From NCBI GenBank assembly GCA_023374025.1, contig SIJG01000035.1, forward strand, positions 372,001-436,000: 64,000 bases of DNA. Direction: 5' to 3'. The DNA comes from Heterodera schachtii. Lineage: Eukaryota; Nematoda; Chromadorea; Rhabditida; Heteroderidae. The position numbers were made by a program, and so were the translations under genes. This document shows positions 12,701-25,319 of the stretch, piece by piece (positions within the stretch are counted from its first letter, which is position 1; the number at the start of each line of letters is the position of its first letter). Under the pieces are notes generated by a model. That model was not told the DNA's origin and did no database searches. It saw nothing but the letters and a program-made list of their open reading frames with translations.

Positions 12701-15700
12701 GTGTAAGTTGAAAATAGGGAGCGAATTTTTAAGTTTTTATTAAATTTTTTCCGCGGCTTTAATTCAATGCGAAAAGCATGTAAAATACATTTTTAGAGCG
12801 AAAATGCTTTATTTAAAGACACCTACCTATCAGGGATGGGCCAAATCGAAAAATAAAACGCGAAATTTGCGAAAGTAAAAAATGCGAAATGAAAATAAAT
12901 GCGAAACGCGAAATTCCAAAAAACGCGAAATTGCGAAACGCGAAAGCGAAATTTTTTCTACAACTTTTTAATAGTTAAAATCATAAAGGAAAAATCATTT
13001 TTTGTAAAATTTTATTCCTTTTTTTAAAAATCAATAAAAAGCTTTTTTGAGGCGCGCTTTTTCCAAAAAATGTAAAAGTCGCGTTTCGCGCAAAATGCGA
13101 AACGCGAAAGCGCCAAAAAAAGCGAAATATGCGAAAGCGAAACGCGAAAGCCCATCCCTGCTACCTATCTTTCCCTAGGAATCCTTAGATTGAACTTTCG
13201 CCCCTAAATGGACATGCATATTTTGGCACTTTTTGGAATTTCGACCCTATTTCGATATTTTTTAACAATAAAAAGCACCCACAAGGGCCTGCCTGCCTGT
13301 TGACATCTTGTAATTTTTTTAAAATTTGTAAAAAGAAACAAAAATTTTCAAGATTTTTAATTTCTCTTTAAAAATAACGTAAAAATGAAAAAATAAACCG
13401 GAAAGTCTTTTTTGCTTTTTATTCAGGAAAAAGATGAGATTTAATTCTTTTGTAATTAAAAATCGTGATTTAGGGTTCGGGAAAAGGGGTTTAAATTTCG
13501 GGAACCGGAATTTTGAATTCGTGGATCGTGGTTTGTAATTGGGGATTTAGAGTTCAGGAACTGGGATTTCGAATTCGGGAAACAGAGTCCTTTGAAATGC
13601 CGCTATTAACCCCATAATTACTTTATTGATTCATTAATTGAGGTATCGAATGACATTGTCAAAGCCCCCTTTGGTGCCTTACATATCCGACAAATTGCTC
13701 CCATTTGTGCCCAAGTCGGCAATATATTCGCAACTTTTTGTTTCAAATCAAACACAAAATGAGTGGCACGAGGACACATTCCGTCTAAAACTGAATCTAG
13801 AAGGCTGTAAGCATCTGTGGGAAAGAAAGCAACCGCAAATGATGTTTAAAATTGAGAAGGTAAAAAAATGGGAACAGTTCAACTCGCCGACGGACTAATC
13901 TTTTGTTCGTAACTTTTTTTTTCTTTTTTTTACCAATTTTTATAGAATTAATGTTATTCGGAAGCACTAAGTGTTTAGAAACTATCATTAAGCAGATGTT
14001 AAGCGATTAAATAATTCTCCAAAGAGTTATAATTTTTATTATGCAAAAAATTGAAAAAGATGTGAATTTCATGAGTTTTATTTTCTAACTCTTTGGAGAA
14101 TTAGTTAATCGCTTAACATCTGCTTAATGATAGTTTCTAAACACTTAGTGCTTCCGAATAACATTAATTCTATAAAAATTGGTAAAAAAAGAAAAAAGTT
14201 ACGAACAAAAGATTAGTCCGTCGGCGAGTCGTGCGTCGGCGAGTTGACATGTACCCTAAAAAAATAGGGCATACCATTTTTTTTGAAAAACCTTTTTTGG
14301 CGTTACTTGCAAAATTTGTATCTTCGAAATTTTATTAAAGGGATACGATTTTTTGGTGCTAAAAATTGACAAAATAATAATTTTAGGTTTTCTAAAAATC
14401 ACTGAAAAGGTGCTAAAATTTGAGATACATAATTATTAAAATTTAAATTTCTTATCAAAAAATTAAGTAAATTTTTCAAATTTCTCGTTTTCATTTCACA
14501 AATTTACGGCTATAATTTTTCATATTTTTAAATGAATTTTTGAAGGTGTTGTTAGAGGAATGCCCCATCTGTCAACAGTATACGGATGAGGAAGATAAAT
14601 TACCACAGCGATTAAAAGCGTGCAGGGTAAATATTTTTCAAAATTAACAGAACTTTTTGAGATTTGTTAAAGAATTTGGGTGACTAAATCTTTTAAAACA
14701 TCTAAGACCGAGACACTTTTAAGATATATTTTTACAACCGAAGCACAGAGATTAATCTGGGACTGGGTTTCAAAATTTAATACAAATCTAGATAAAATTA
14801 ATCCGTTTAAAATCTAAGCTGACCAAAAACAGCCTTGATCTGGGTGCAGAAAAAATCCAGGTCTGTGTCATTCCAGGTCTAGGTCGATCTGTAAAAACTA
14901 AAAGTAACTCGTCCAGTGGGACTCGAAGCCAAGGCATTTCTCTATCACAGATCATTAAATTAAATAAAATTTTTTAATTTTTTAGCATTTTGTTCACGAC
15001 AGTTGTCTTCAACAAAAGTGAGTTTATGCGAGCAGAGCGTTAATGTCATGCGTAGCTCAGTTGGTTAGAACATCCACGGGTTGGAAAGGTCGTGGGTTCG
15101 TTTACCACCGCGTGTCAATATTTTATACACTTCATCATTACACCAATATGACAAGAAGGATTATGCACTAACGGATTGTCCAATTATTCTTTATCTACTA
15201 ACGGATTGTCCTTCACTGATGGATTATCCACTAACGGGTGTCCATTAATGGTTTATCCACTAACGGATTGTCCATTGACAGATCCTCTAACGGATTGTCC
15301 ATCATTGGCGGATTGTCTATCACTAACGGGTTGTCCATTGACGGAATGTCCACTCACGGTTTATACACTAACGGATTTATCCACTAATGGATTGTGCATT
15401 TATGGTTTATCTACTAACGGATTGTCCATTTATGGTTTGTCCACTGACGGATTGTCCACTCACGGTTTCTCGACTAACGGATTTGTCCATCACTGACGGA
15501 TTATCCATTAACGGATTGTCCATTGATGGTTTGTCCACTGACAGATTGTCTTGAATCTCCAAAAAACCTCGAAAACATTATTAGCAGTTTTATACCATCG
15601 CGCTCCTCATAAACCAGTTTTTTATTTAAGCATTAAAACAACGAATAACAAGAAATGTCCAGTGTGTCGTGACGACATTCTGTTTCTGGAATCCGGTAAA

Positions 15701-17160
15701 AAAGATCAACCAGCGCAGACCAACACCATAAAAGAAGTGATATATCGGAGGATTAAAAAGAAAACGGTTCACAAATTTGTCATCAGACAACCGGTCCTCC
15801 AAAATGGCGAAGGCGGTATCCGTTTTACGTACGAATTAGAGCTGGATGAAAATGGGAAAATTAGTGAAAAGAATGTCAATGACCAGTCATTGAAAGTGGT
15901 TGACGAAAGAGCGGTAATTAAGTTTATAAATTTTTTTTTTAATTTTAAATTTAATTTCAATCATTAGTAAAATGGCATTGAGTTTAAAAAATTTTATGGA
16001 CAAAAATTCTGACTCATGATTTATTGCATTTCGTGATCATAATTTTTATTACTATTAAAAAAAATTCTCAATTAATATTATGATGGAGAACACTTAGAGC
16101 TATTTAATGATACCAGGAAATATTAATTTGGTTGAATTTGAGCCAATTTATGAATTTATATGTCTTACAATTTTTGTTTTCGAACCCCTTGGCGGATTTA
16201 AGAACGCCCTGGCGGATTTAAGATATGCCCATAGTGGCGGAATCTAAGAAACGACCTAGCACCCATACATTTGTATCTTCCTTAATCATAATTTTTTTAA
16301 ATACATACATATCTTTTATGTCAAAATGGCAAAATATACAAATAACAAAGTGTACAGAAAATTTAAGAAATGAAAAATCCCGAAAAGACCAAATGAAAAT
16401 CTTTGTTTTTTTTTCAAATAAGTTTAGTTTAGACTTTAATTTTCTGAAAAAATATTTATTTTGTTGTAATTTTTGCCAATCTTTAAATAATGACATTCAC
16501 TTGCCCGTTTTTTAAATAATTTTAATTTTTAAAAACCTTTCGAAACATCAGATGGCCATGTTGCTATTGCAAGAAGACACTATGCCTGCCAGTGATTCGA
16601 ATGAAAATTTGTACAATCAACAAAATGTTTTTCTACCGTTTACTGAAGATAGAAATCAACCAATTTTGCCTGATTCTGTGGGCAGGTAGAACAAAATAAA
16701 ATTTTTAAATTCTCTTTGCAACAAAAATGCGATTTAAAAAAAAGATTTCATTTATAATCATTTTTCTAAAATGCGGTTTATTATAAGTCTAATTGCAAAA
16801 TTATTAATTGTAAAGAATACATTTGAAAATAAAAATTTTAATCTTCGTTTACTGGACACCTTAAATAAAGCTTAATAACGTTAATTTTAAATTAAATATT
16901 TAAGTTCATCAAAATCAATTATTTTTCGAAAAAATAAAAATATTTTTTTAAATTATATTTCAAATTAAAGCTACTCAAACGAACATTATGATCATGAAGA
17001 AAACAATAACAGCAATTATCAAACTGACTTTGATTATGCATATGATCGTGAAGGCAATAATAACGGCAATTTTCAAAATGACTTTTATTTTGGACAACAT
17101 AATCAATTCATGGACGATATTAATGCAATTGGTACTTTTAATGAACGCATTAGAAATTAG
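9749..17160 (+). CDS. Secreted RING-H2 finger protein (paralogue A, plus strand)
   Basis: This is the paralogue of the gene at 2156-6541, with the same nine-exon plan and phases: 9749-9849, 11563 (or 11624)-11753, 12551-12702, 13643-13859, 14546-14626, 14986-15017, 15631-15913, 16552-16685, 16971-17160. Exon 1 is 101 nt in both genes and encodes a signal peptide (MSILKIILILIIYLSISIAE). The RING-H2 is C-x2-C-x16-C-x1-H-x2-H-x2-C-x12-C-x2-C (CPIC, CRHFVHDSC, CPVC). It is followed by the shared block HKFVIRQPVLQNGEGGIRF and a unique Asn-rich, acidic tail. Exon 2 is 191 nt against 190 in the paralogue: one extra base near GATGGGC (11609-11615) breaks the frame, but splicing to the AG at 11622-11623 keeps it open and gives about 439 aa. 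Introns hold elements at 10068-10817 and 12831-13160 and a tandem repeat at 15176-15550. Confidence 0.8.
10068..10817. mobile_element. hAT-like foldback MITE with GCCGCGG arrays, TSD ATCAAAAA
   Basis: This 750-bp element is flanked by atcaaaaa at 10060-10067 and 10818-10825. Both ends are inverted arrays of TTCGCCGCGGCCACTTCGCC-type units, about 160 bp each and extremely GC-rich, around an AT-rich centre. No transposase was seen. Confidence 0.8.
10955..11045 (+). other. tRNA-like (pol III box A/B) sequence
   Basis: CGGCCAAGTGGATTA resembles a type II tRNA box A, and TAGTTCGACCCC, about 60 bp on, resembles box B. No complete cloverleaf could be drawn. It is probably a tRNA-derived repeat or pseudogene in the intron of the RING gene. 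Confidence 0.3.
12831..13160. mobile_element. hAT-like MITE, 330 bp, TSD CTACCTAT
   Basis: The ends are CAGGGATGGGC and GCCCATCCCTG, flanked by ctacctat at 12823-12830 and 13161-13168. The interior is almost entirely variants of GCGAAACGCGAAA. It lies in intron 3 of the plus-strand RING gene. Confidence 0.88.
13883..14228. repeat. Near-perfect 346-bp foldback
   Basis: The left arm, from CTCGCCGACGGACTAATC, is repeated almost base for base in reverse complement in the right arm, with about 160-bp arms and a small loop near 14045-14070. The right end carries one further CGTCGGCGAG copy. No target-site duplication was found. It lies in intron 4 of the plus-strand RING gene, directly after exon 4. 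The near identity of the arms suggests recent origin or gene conversion. Confidence 0.8.
15048..15117 (+). pseudogene. Degenerate tRNA-like sequence
   Basis: CGTAGCTCAGTTGGTTAGAA is a clear D-arm/box A and CGTGGGTTCGTTTACCACCG a damaged T-arm (TTCGTTT in place of TTCGATT). The anticodon stem does not pair. It closely resembles the sequence at 47079-47149. Confidence 0.55.
15140..15552. repeat. Tandem array of CTAACGGATTGTCCA units
   Basis: About 20 imperfect copies of a 20-22 bp unit (ACTAACGGATTGTCC / ACTGATGGTTTATCC) fill intron 6 of the plus-strand RING gene. The same words appear in reverse orientation at 39155-39225 and again at 39493-39540. The open frame across it is an artefact of the repeat. 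Confidence 0.8.
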
Positions 17161-18279
17161 TACAAAACAAAAAATTTTATTTTTTAAATTAAATTCACTG
17201 TCTTACTATCAATAGGAATGCAATTTATAAGTTTTTTCACTATTTTTTTCCTGAGCTCCCAGTGGCCTGAAACGCAGAAAAACTTTTTTTCTTTTTTTTG
17301 GTTGTTGTTAAGCTAGTTTTCGAGTTATTATCAACTATTTTCTAGTTTTTTATTTCTAGCACCTAAAAAACTAAAAAATAAATTATTTTCAATTATTTTG
17401 GCGTTTTGCCCAATGTTTTTAATAAAAATGCAATAAAGCGAAAAATACACCCCTAAGAATCGACCATAAAATTTTCAGAAAATACATCGCCAAGAAATGA
17501 AAAATGTTCTCAAAAATTCATCTCCAAATTTTATTTATTTATTTCTTGACAAGAATTTGTGATTTTAAAAATTATTTATCTCAATACTGATTTGGCTTAA
17601 TTTTGTTGCTTTTTGGATAAATTTTACGCTTTTACATGCGTAAATTTGAAAGTTTTAAGAATTATAAATTGCATCCCTAATCCTCAATATCAAGCAAGTA
17701 ATTAGTTGAAATCATTAACTGAGTTTAAATAGATTTGTTAAAATGTTGGGGGCGGGGGCTTGGGGAGTTTAGAGCAGGGTTGTTCGGAAGCTCGGCTTGG
17801 GGAAACCGCCCACTTCGGCGCCGGCCGTTTCGGCGCCGTTGCTAACAACTTTTTTCGATATCAACCAAATCAAAATTTTTAAATCATTCGATAGCTCTTA
17901 TGGAATGTTCTCTATTATCCAGCAAAAACTTTAAAAAAAAATCGTCACTTTGCAAAAAACTTATGGCTAAAACCCTCAAAAATTGACTTTTTGGCGCCGA
18001 AAGTTATTACCTTTGAATGATTCCATTCAATTTTGGCATTTAAATGTGGAGAACACATAGAGCTTTCAAATGATATCAGATTATGAATATATTTTCATTA
18101 TGTAAAAATAAATAAATATATATAGTTTCCAAAAGCGATAAATGAGGTATAAAACTGTCCTAATTGATTCGATTACTGCAAATCAGCAACAACCTTTTAT
18201 TTTACAGTAACCCCGCAGAATTTTTTGGCATTATACTGTTTATTTTTGTCATCTTTAAAATTTGAATTTTTTTTTAAAG
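17161..18279. other. Intergenic: degenerate MITE plus foldback relic
   Basis: Positions 17213-17679 hold a decayed copy of the TAGGGATGC family (ends TAGGAATGC and GCATCCCTA; flanks only partly alike). Positions 17800-18070 hold CTTCGGCGCCGGCC-type GC words and a foldback of the family also seen at 59085-59360. The missing first exon of the next gene may be here, but I could not place it. Confidence 0.55.
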
Positions 18280-19768
18280 GCAACTTTTTGTCTGATTTTC
18301 CGACAACAACAGCTGGGGCCAACCAATGGTTTTCACCACCATCAGTGCCACCACAACAACAACAAACGCATCCACCAACAACACACCCTCAAGCAACAAC
18401 ATCGGCATTATCATCATCATTATCATCATCATCATCAGAATTAAGCCAAGAAAATGATTTTACAGAGGCCATGACTGATGAGGAGTTTAAATTAATGTGG
18501 GCATACAAGGAAAGCTTGGCAAATGTGGAAAACGGAGATTTGCATTTGTTGAGCGGACTAAGCCCAGAAAAACGGGTAAACTTTTGATGTTTTATTTCAT
18601 ATTTTTTTTAATGGCAATTAATTAACCGAAGAGAAATGCCTTCGCACACTTCAAAGATTTGTTCATATGAATATATTCTTTAAATTAATTGGTTTAGCAA
18701 AAACTGTCACAAATCTGCAGATTTTGATTTAAATGATAAAAAATTAAATTAAATTTTGTTAGGCTATGATAATCAATTCTGCAAAAGATATGTTCCATCA
18801 AGAAATGGATGAACAAATATTGGATTCATTCTCGAACAGTGCAGATCACAACTTGCCTGAGCACTCAACAAATGGTATAAATCAAGACAAATTACAATTA
18901 ATTAATTACTGTTTATTTACATACTGTAATGGATTGACCGAAGATTTTTACAAAAATAGTATTATAGAAAACTAATTTTTGAGAATTTTTTGGCTCAGTT
19001 TACAAATACGGCACAGACAGGCGCATACCGTAAAGAATTTTTATAATAGCGCGGAAACCGAAATTAATTTAATTAAATTTTATATTTATTTTTTAATTTA
19101 ATTTTTTATAACCATTAAAGATGGCATGACTGATGAGGAGATTCAATTAATGTTTGAATATAAGAACAATTGGACTAAGAGATATGAGAAATTGCTGAGT
19201 AGTTTAACCCCAGAAAAGCAGGTAATCAATTAATACTTTTGTACAAATATTTTAAAATTTTTTAAAATAAAAAAATATAATTATTACTTATTTTGGCATT
19301 ATTTTTCGAAAATTCATTAATACAAATGAAATAAAAACGAAAAAACACCCTTAAAAAGTCGAGCTAAAAAATTTTCGTACAACGACAAATATAAGGCATC
19401 TGTTTTAGTGCTTTTCTACCTATTTTTTGCCTAATTTGACATTTTTTTGTGCCGATTTATAAGCTTTACTAGCGATTTTTTGTGTAAGTGTATAAAATAC
19501 AATACATTCATAAAAATAAAATTGAAATTAATTATATTTAATTTAATTTTTTTTTTTTTAGGAAATGATTATAAATTATGTAATCGCACAAGAAAATGAT
19601 ATGGAATTATTGAAACGATTCTTGAAAACTGATCGTTATGAATTGCTTCGGGGGTTAAAAAGTGAGTTGCTCATTTGCACCAGACAATTAGAAGACAAAA
19701 ATGAGAATAAAAAAAAATTAAGAAGACCTAGCTACAGTAGGACGAGAACGGATTTTGTTTATCGCTAA
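18280..19768 (+). CDS. Unrecognised protein with duplicated MTDEE module (5' end missing)
   Basis: Four exons are clear: 18280-18575, 18763-18874, 19121-19221, 19562-19768, with stop at 19766-19768. The first begins in phase after an AG, so at least one upstream exon is missing. It encodes a Pro/Gln/Ser-rich linker (PPSVPPQQQQTHPP and Ser runs) followed by module 1: MTDEEFKLMWAYKES...LSGLSPEKR, then AMIINSAKDMFHQEMDEQIL across the intron. Exons 3-4 repeat the module: MTDEEIQLMFEYKNN...LSSLTPEKQ, then EMIINYVIAQENDMELLKRF. The intron falls at the same place in both copies, so a two-exon unit was duplicated. The tail is basic. The product is probably mostly helical and soluble. I do not recognise the family. 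Confidence 0.65.
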
Positions 19769-20042
19769 TTAGTTTTAATTACAACGATTCTTTTTTGTTT
19801 GAAAATATGAAATTCGAAGAATTTTTGTCAAATTTCGTTTTTCGATGGAAATGATACTTGTTTAAGTTCTGAAAACTTGCTTCAGGAGTTCAAGGCCGCT
19901 GGCCATGTTTATGATAGCTGTTTTTACCGAAAATGAATATATTACGATTTGAAAAACCCGTTTTTTTTTAAATCTAAAAAATAGGCAAATAAAAATTTAT
20001 AGATTTATTAAAGGAAAATTCAATTATTTATTTTTTTATTTA

Positions 20043-23000
20043 ATGATTTCAATAAATTTAAATTTAGATAATCGGCTTAAAAAAAAGCTGATTGAAGAGA
20101 TGCTTGGTAAAATGGAGCTTGAAGAGTTTAAAATTCAAATTGCGCAAGCGATTGCGATTAACGAATCAAACAACCCACCAACAGATCTTCGAAATGAATC
20201 AAAAACAAAACCAAAAATTCGAGTGGGTAGAAAAACTAAATTTAATTTTTTTAAATAATAAATTTTTAATTTAAAAAACTAATTAAATATTTTAAAAAAA
20301 ATAATTTAAAAATTAAAACAATTAAAATGGAGGAAAATTTTTTTATTTTTTTAATGAAGAGTTTGAACTTTTAATTTTCAAAATGCTAAACATAAAAATA
20401 TTATAAACAAAACAAAACTCATATTATATATGTTTTTGCGGCCTAATTTATTGTTTAATTAAATAATTGTACATTTTTGTAGGATAATTTTTAAATTGTT
20501 TGGACTTTAAGGAACGCCAATCTTACCAAAATAAAACTCCCCAAAAATCTGAGTCAAAATGGAACAAAGCTCAAAATGGGATTAGAATAGAAACTGACCG
20601 AGAAGATGGTAGTAATCGCATATCAAAAACCCAGGTGAGTATATATTTTATTCAGCAAAATAAAATAATAAAAATTTAAATTAAATTTAGAATTAAAAAT
20701 AATAAATAAAATTTCACAAAAAATGGATAAAAAAAATTTGGGCTTATTTAAAAAAATTAATTTTATAGGTTTATTTAATTAAACTGATCTTTAAATGTTA
20801 ATAATCCAAATTGGATGCAATAAAAAAACCTTTAATAGTAATTAATTTTTTCCTATCTTCATTATGTTCAATTTATTATTTTGCAATTAATTCATTTTTT
20901 GATATGTGATAATGTAATTAAAGGGACGCCAATCTGATCCATCTCCCTCTGCCCAAAAATTGGCATCAAATCGTGATAAAGGCAAAGCGAAAATTGAAAT
21001 TATTAAAACGGAAACTGAGCTGGATGAGGTAGTCGGAGTTAAAATGCCAAACATTCGGGCCAAATCCAATTAGCTGAACCGCAAATTTATCTTAAATAAA
21101 TTTTAATGAAAAAAAAACATTATAAAGGAAAAATTATATTTTCTTATTATTAATAAAAGGTTTTGAATGTTTACTTAAATTATAATTTCTTTTAATTTTC
21201 GAAATGCTAAACAAAAAATTATATTCCTTTTATGACTAAATATGTTTTTTGCACATTAACTTAATAATTTAATTAAACATTTATTACTTTTGCATAATTT
21301 ATTAAGGAACGCCAATTTTACCAAGATGGAACTTACCAAAAATCGACTTCAAAATGGAACAATGTTCGAAATGGAATTAGAATAGGAACTGACCGTGAAG
21401 ACGGTAGTAATCGCTTGTCAAAAACTCCGGTGGGTATATATATGTATTATTCAGCAAAATAAAATAAAAAAATTAAAATTAAATTTAAAATTAAAATAAT
21501 AAAAAAATTGCACAAAAAATGGATAAAAAAACTTAGGCTTAATTATTATTATTTTATATGTTTAGTTAACAAAAATGGTCTTTTAAACATTTTAAATAAT
21601 TTAAAGATTTATATGATAAGATAAAAATTATTAGTAATTTTTTTTTTGTCTTAATTGTATAGAATTATAATTTTGAAAAATCAAATTCAGGGCATTGCTA
21701 AAAGCTATGGTATGAGTTTTAAGGCATTTCATTGGCATTTACATTGAAATTTGTTCATTATTTTATTTTACATTTTTTATTTATTCGGGTTTTTTAAAGG
21801 AACGGCAATCTTATCCATCTTTTTCTACCCAAGGATTGGCATCAAATCGTGATAAAGACAAAACGAATGAAATGGAAACTGACCAGGTAAAGGAAAATTT
21901 CGAATGCAAAAAGGGACAAACATCGGAATTTTTTAAAATTAATATTTTACTTAATTATAAAAATTTTCATTGATTATTTTTCGATAAATATTTCTTTTAA
22001 CAAATGTTTTATGCGTTAAAACAATAAACACAACAAAATAAAAATAAAAGATTATGTAATAGCAAAAATCAACAATAAATTAAAAAATAGTAAAAAAAAA
22101 TTAGTTGAGCTGTTTTTTCTAATGAGTGTGCCTCTATTTTCGAGAATTTAATTTTACTAAATAATTAATCATTTTTAATGATGGAATTAAGGAGGGCCAA
22201 GCTCATCCAATTCAATCTAAGCAAAAATCAGCCGCACCAAAACGAAGCATATCCAAAAAACAAATTAGCAAGGAAAATATTCCGAAGCAGGAAGATAACA
22301 CTGATTATAGCAAAGCAAAAAATATACAAAATTTTAAAATTGATCAAAAAAGTACATTTGCCAACAAAGAAATAAGCAATGCGACTGATCAAAATGCTAT
22401 TATTGATGATCGTATGAACGCATTTATTCTCAAACAACATGATCGATTGAAAAAAGAAAAGGATGAGGATATAGAAAAACAAAGACTGATAAAAGAAATT
22501 ATGTAAGAGGGGGGGCTTAAAATAATTAGCCCCGGGCATTTGCGCCTCGGACATTTGCGCCCCGAACATTTGCGCCTCGGACATTTGCGCCCCAGACATT
22601 TGCGCCTATGTCCAAAATTGGGTTCAAACTTAAATTTTTTCAATCCCGGATAGCTTAAGAGCTTTAAATAAGCGATATTTTGGACATAGGCGCAAATGTG
22701 CGGGACGCAAATTTCCGCGGCGCAAATGTCTGGACACGGCTTAAAATAGGCGGGAAAAATTCTATGAAATTCTGAAATCAAAAAAAAATTACGAAAATTT
22801 ATAAATTTTAATTTATATATATTATGCAGTGATTATTGCTTATACCTTGTTATTTTTATTTTTTTTAATTGTGCTCAAAAGCATATCAACTAATTAAATT
22901 TTAAGCAGGGAAAGTCAAATTTTTTACTTTTGATTTTTACCAGTAAATTTTTCAAATTATCCAAATTTAATGTCATAATAATAAGAATGAGGGCGGGGGG

Positions 23001-23584
23001 TAATAATATTGGTCATTATATTGGAACTAATTAAATGTTCTGCTGGGAAAATTAAAAATGCCTTTAATTTGCTTTTTTGGTTTTCGCACCAAATTTTTGA
23101 ATTTATCCAAATTTAATAAAGGATAATTTGTGCTATCAAATAATGCCAATTAGGTAACATTTTATTGCTTCTGAGCAAAGTCATAACGAATTTTTTTGTG
23201 TAAAAATGCCGAAGATAAGTGACAGCTAATATATCCTAGAAAAAAGCTATAGCGCGCCAATATGCGCTAAATAAAACTTTAATAATTTAAAATTTTTTAT
23301 TTTAATTACTATTTTTTCACATAATCAAACAAAAAAAAATTCACAGGTCATCAAAATCAAAAAAATATAGCAAAAAATTTGAGAAAAATGACGAGTCCGA
23401 GTTTGGGGCGTTTTTGCATGGCACTGACGAAGCCCAATTAGCAGAAATGAAGAAAAAAATTGTTGAAGCGTTGAAAGAGAAAATGGATCAGCAAGAACGG
23501 GAAGGACGAAAAAAAAGAACAGGCAAAATAATTAGTAATTTATTTTTTGAAAGAATTGTTTATCCACCCCAAAAAATATTATAG
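20043..23584 (+). CDS. Unrecognised charged protein built from duplicated exon pairs
   Basis: Seven exons give an open frame of about 388 aa: 20043-20222, 20512-20634, 20924-21028, 21307-21429, 21800-21886, 22192-22502, 23347-23584. Exons 2 and 4 are the same length (123 nt) and alike (SKWNKAQNGIRIETDREDGS against SKWNNVRNGIRIGTDREDGS). Exons 3 and 5 are also alike (ASNRDKGK against ASNRDKDK), as are the introns, so an exon pair with its introns was duplicated in tandem. The N-terminus (RLKKKLIEEMLGKMELEEF) and the last exon (EAQLAEMKKKIVEALKEKMD) look like amphipathic helices; the middle is probably disordered. There is no signal peptide or transmembrane segment. The start is the first ATG of an open exon and could be further upstream. 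The family is not recognised. The last intron holds a small foldback at 22515-22748. Confidence 0.65.
22515..22748. mobile_element. Small foldback element with GACATTTGCGCC repeats
   Basis: Inverted arrays of GGACATTTGCGCCTCG-type units at both ends surround a short AT-rich middle. The word gcttaaaata occurs at 22515-22524 and 22739-22748, consistent with a target-site duplication of 8-10 bp. The outer ends do not match well. It lies in the last intron of the gene at 20043-23584. Confidence 0.5.
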
Positions 23585-25319
23585 GGGGATTTTGGGCTCA
23601 CTGAAGACGACCAAACTTTGACCAATCCTAACCCAAATTCGAAAAAGTCAAAAAAAAAATTAAATTTTATGAATTTTGATTTTTGTCAGATTGCGGAAAG
23701 GCTTCGGAATTGATTGAAATAGATATCTGAATCATAATCAAAGAATTCAAAAAAACACCTGTAAACATACTTTTTAATGACTTATTGTGGACTAACATTT
23801 TTCAAAACAAAAGGGTTCCCCCGGTTTTTAATAAACTTCGAATATTTTCCAGGGGGGGGGGGAGGTTAACAACAAAGGTCCCCTTTAAACGCATGAATTA
23901 ACATTTTTCATTTTATGCATATTTTTTTAAACAAATAAATTTATTTTAAATATTTTACTTAATAAATTAATTTTCATTTAGGCCGCCAACCCCCCATGAA
24001 AAAAAGTGATGACAAATGAACGTACGAAGCAGCAAAACGATTAGTAGTGATTCGAATTTTTTTTTTTTTTTTTTGCAAAAACTGCTGCATATATATTTTT
24101 CTAAAGTTTGCATAAACTAAAATGCATTTCAATTACAAATTTTAATTTCATTTTTATTTTTTTGTGAAAAGATAAGTGTATCAATTTGGGCGGAGTCATT
24201 ATTTAAAAAACCATCAATATGAAAAATTTTGATGAATTTTTTTTTTTATAATTTTGCTCAAAATCAACCAAATTCTTAATTTTTGATATCTTTTGATAGC
24301 CCCAAGTGTTCTCAACCATTCTGCAAAATTAAAAAAAATTTCGTTAAGTTTCAAATTAAGGTTTAAGAATTAATTTATAAAAGAAATTTCTCAACATTTA
24401 TTAATCGAACCAAGCTTTAACATAAATAATATTTAAAAAATCGTTGTAAAAGTTCGTAAATAATTAACGATGGTAGAATTTTTCTGAGTGTCGGAGTTAG
24501 CTCTTACAAGGGAAACTCGTCAGGCAAAAAGTGGGTATAAATTTGGTATCATTGGATTGATCAATTGTAATTTTTAATATTAGCGGTATATGAAGAAAAA
24601 AAAAACGTTAAGGGGCCTCAAAAAACGAAATTTTAATGCCTGAGGTCCGATTTTCAGCTTTGTTAACTTTCTATAATTCAACGACCTATGTAGTTGACTA
24701 ATTTTAGTTTTTTTTTTCACTAAAGAAAAATTATCATTTTTTTTGAAATAAAAAATGTTTATAAAATTGCCTAACTTTGTTATACATAATGAAAATTTAT
24801 TTATTTTCATGTTGGATTTGAACCCAAACCTCCAAAAATGCGAATATAACCAACTGAGCCATCTATTCTATTGGGCTATGTGACTTTAAAGAAACAGTCA
24901 AAATTTCAATTTTGGAGGCCCTAAAACATTTTTATTTTTCTTCAAATACCGTAAATATTAAAAAATCATAATTGAAGGCGACACTGATCTATCCAATGAT
25001 ACCAAAAATATACTCACTTTATTTAGTTTAAAGCTTTGTTCGATTAATAAATGTTGAGAAATTTTTTTGACAAAAATTATTCTTAAACCTTAACTTTTCG
25101 GAAAATCAGTAAAGCTTAAATCAAAATAAATTATAATAATATTTTATTTTTATAAAAATGTATAATAAAACAAATGAAAATTTTTTCTATATTTTTAGTC
25201 GATAAATGTGATTTTAAAATTTACAATGAGACTAAAGCCACGATACATATGAAGATTATTTTCATACAAAAGAATTCTAAAGAAAAATTCAATTCATTTC
25301 CATTATTTTTTTTATTGAA
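23585..25319. other. Intergenic, dominated by a foldback with a tRNA-like core
   Basis: From about 24350 to 25110 the two halves are inverted copies (for example TTCTCAACATTTATTAATCG at 24390 against its complement near 25040). Between them, at 24811-24875 on the minus strand, lies a tRNA-like sequence (GGCTCAGTTGGTTATATTC and GGTTTGGGTTCAAATCC). No gene was recognised; the minus-strand frame at 24580-24810 is part of the repeat. Confidence 0.55.

Noticed and set aside
15176..15496. Protein with repeated LSTNGLS units
   Set aside because: Translation of a tandem repeat in an intron, with no splice or start support.
22389..22781. Arg/Cys-rich minus-strand protein
   Set aside because: The KCPRRKC pattern comes from the GCGCAAATGTC repeat of a foldback element.
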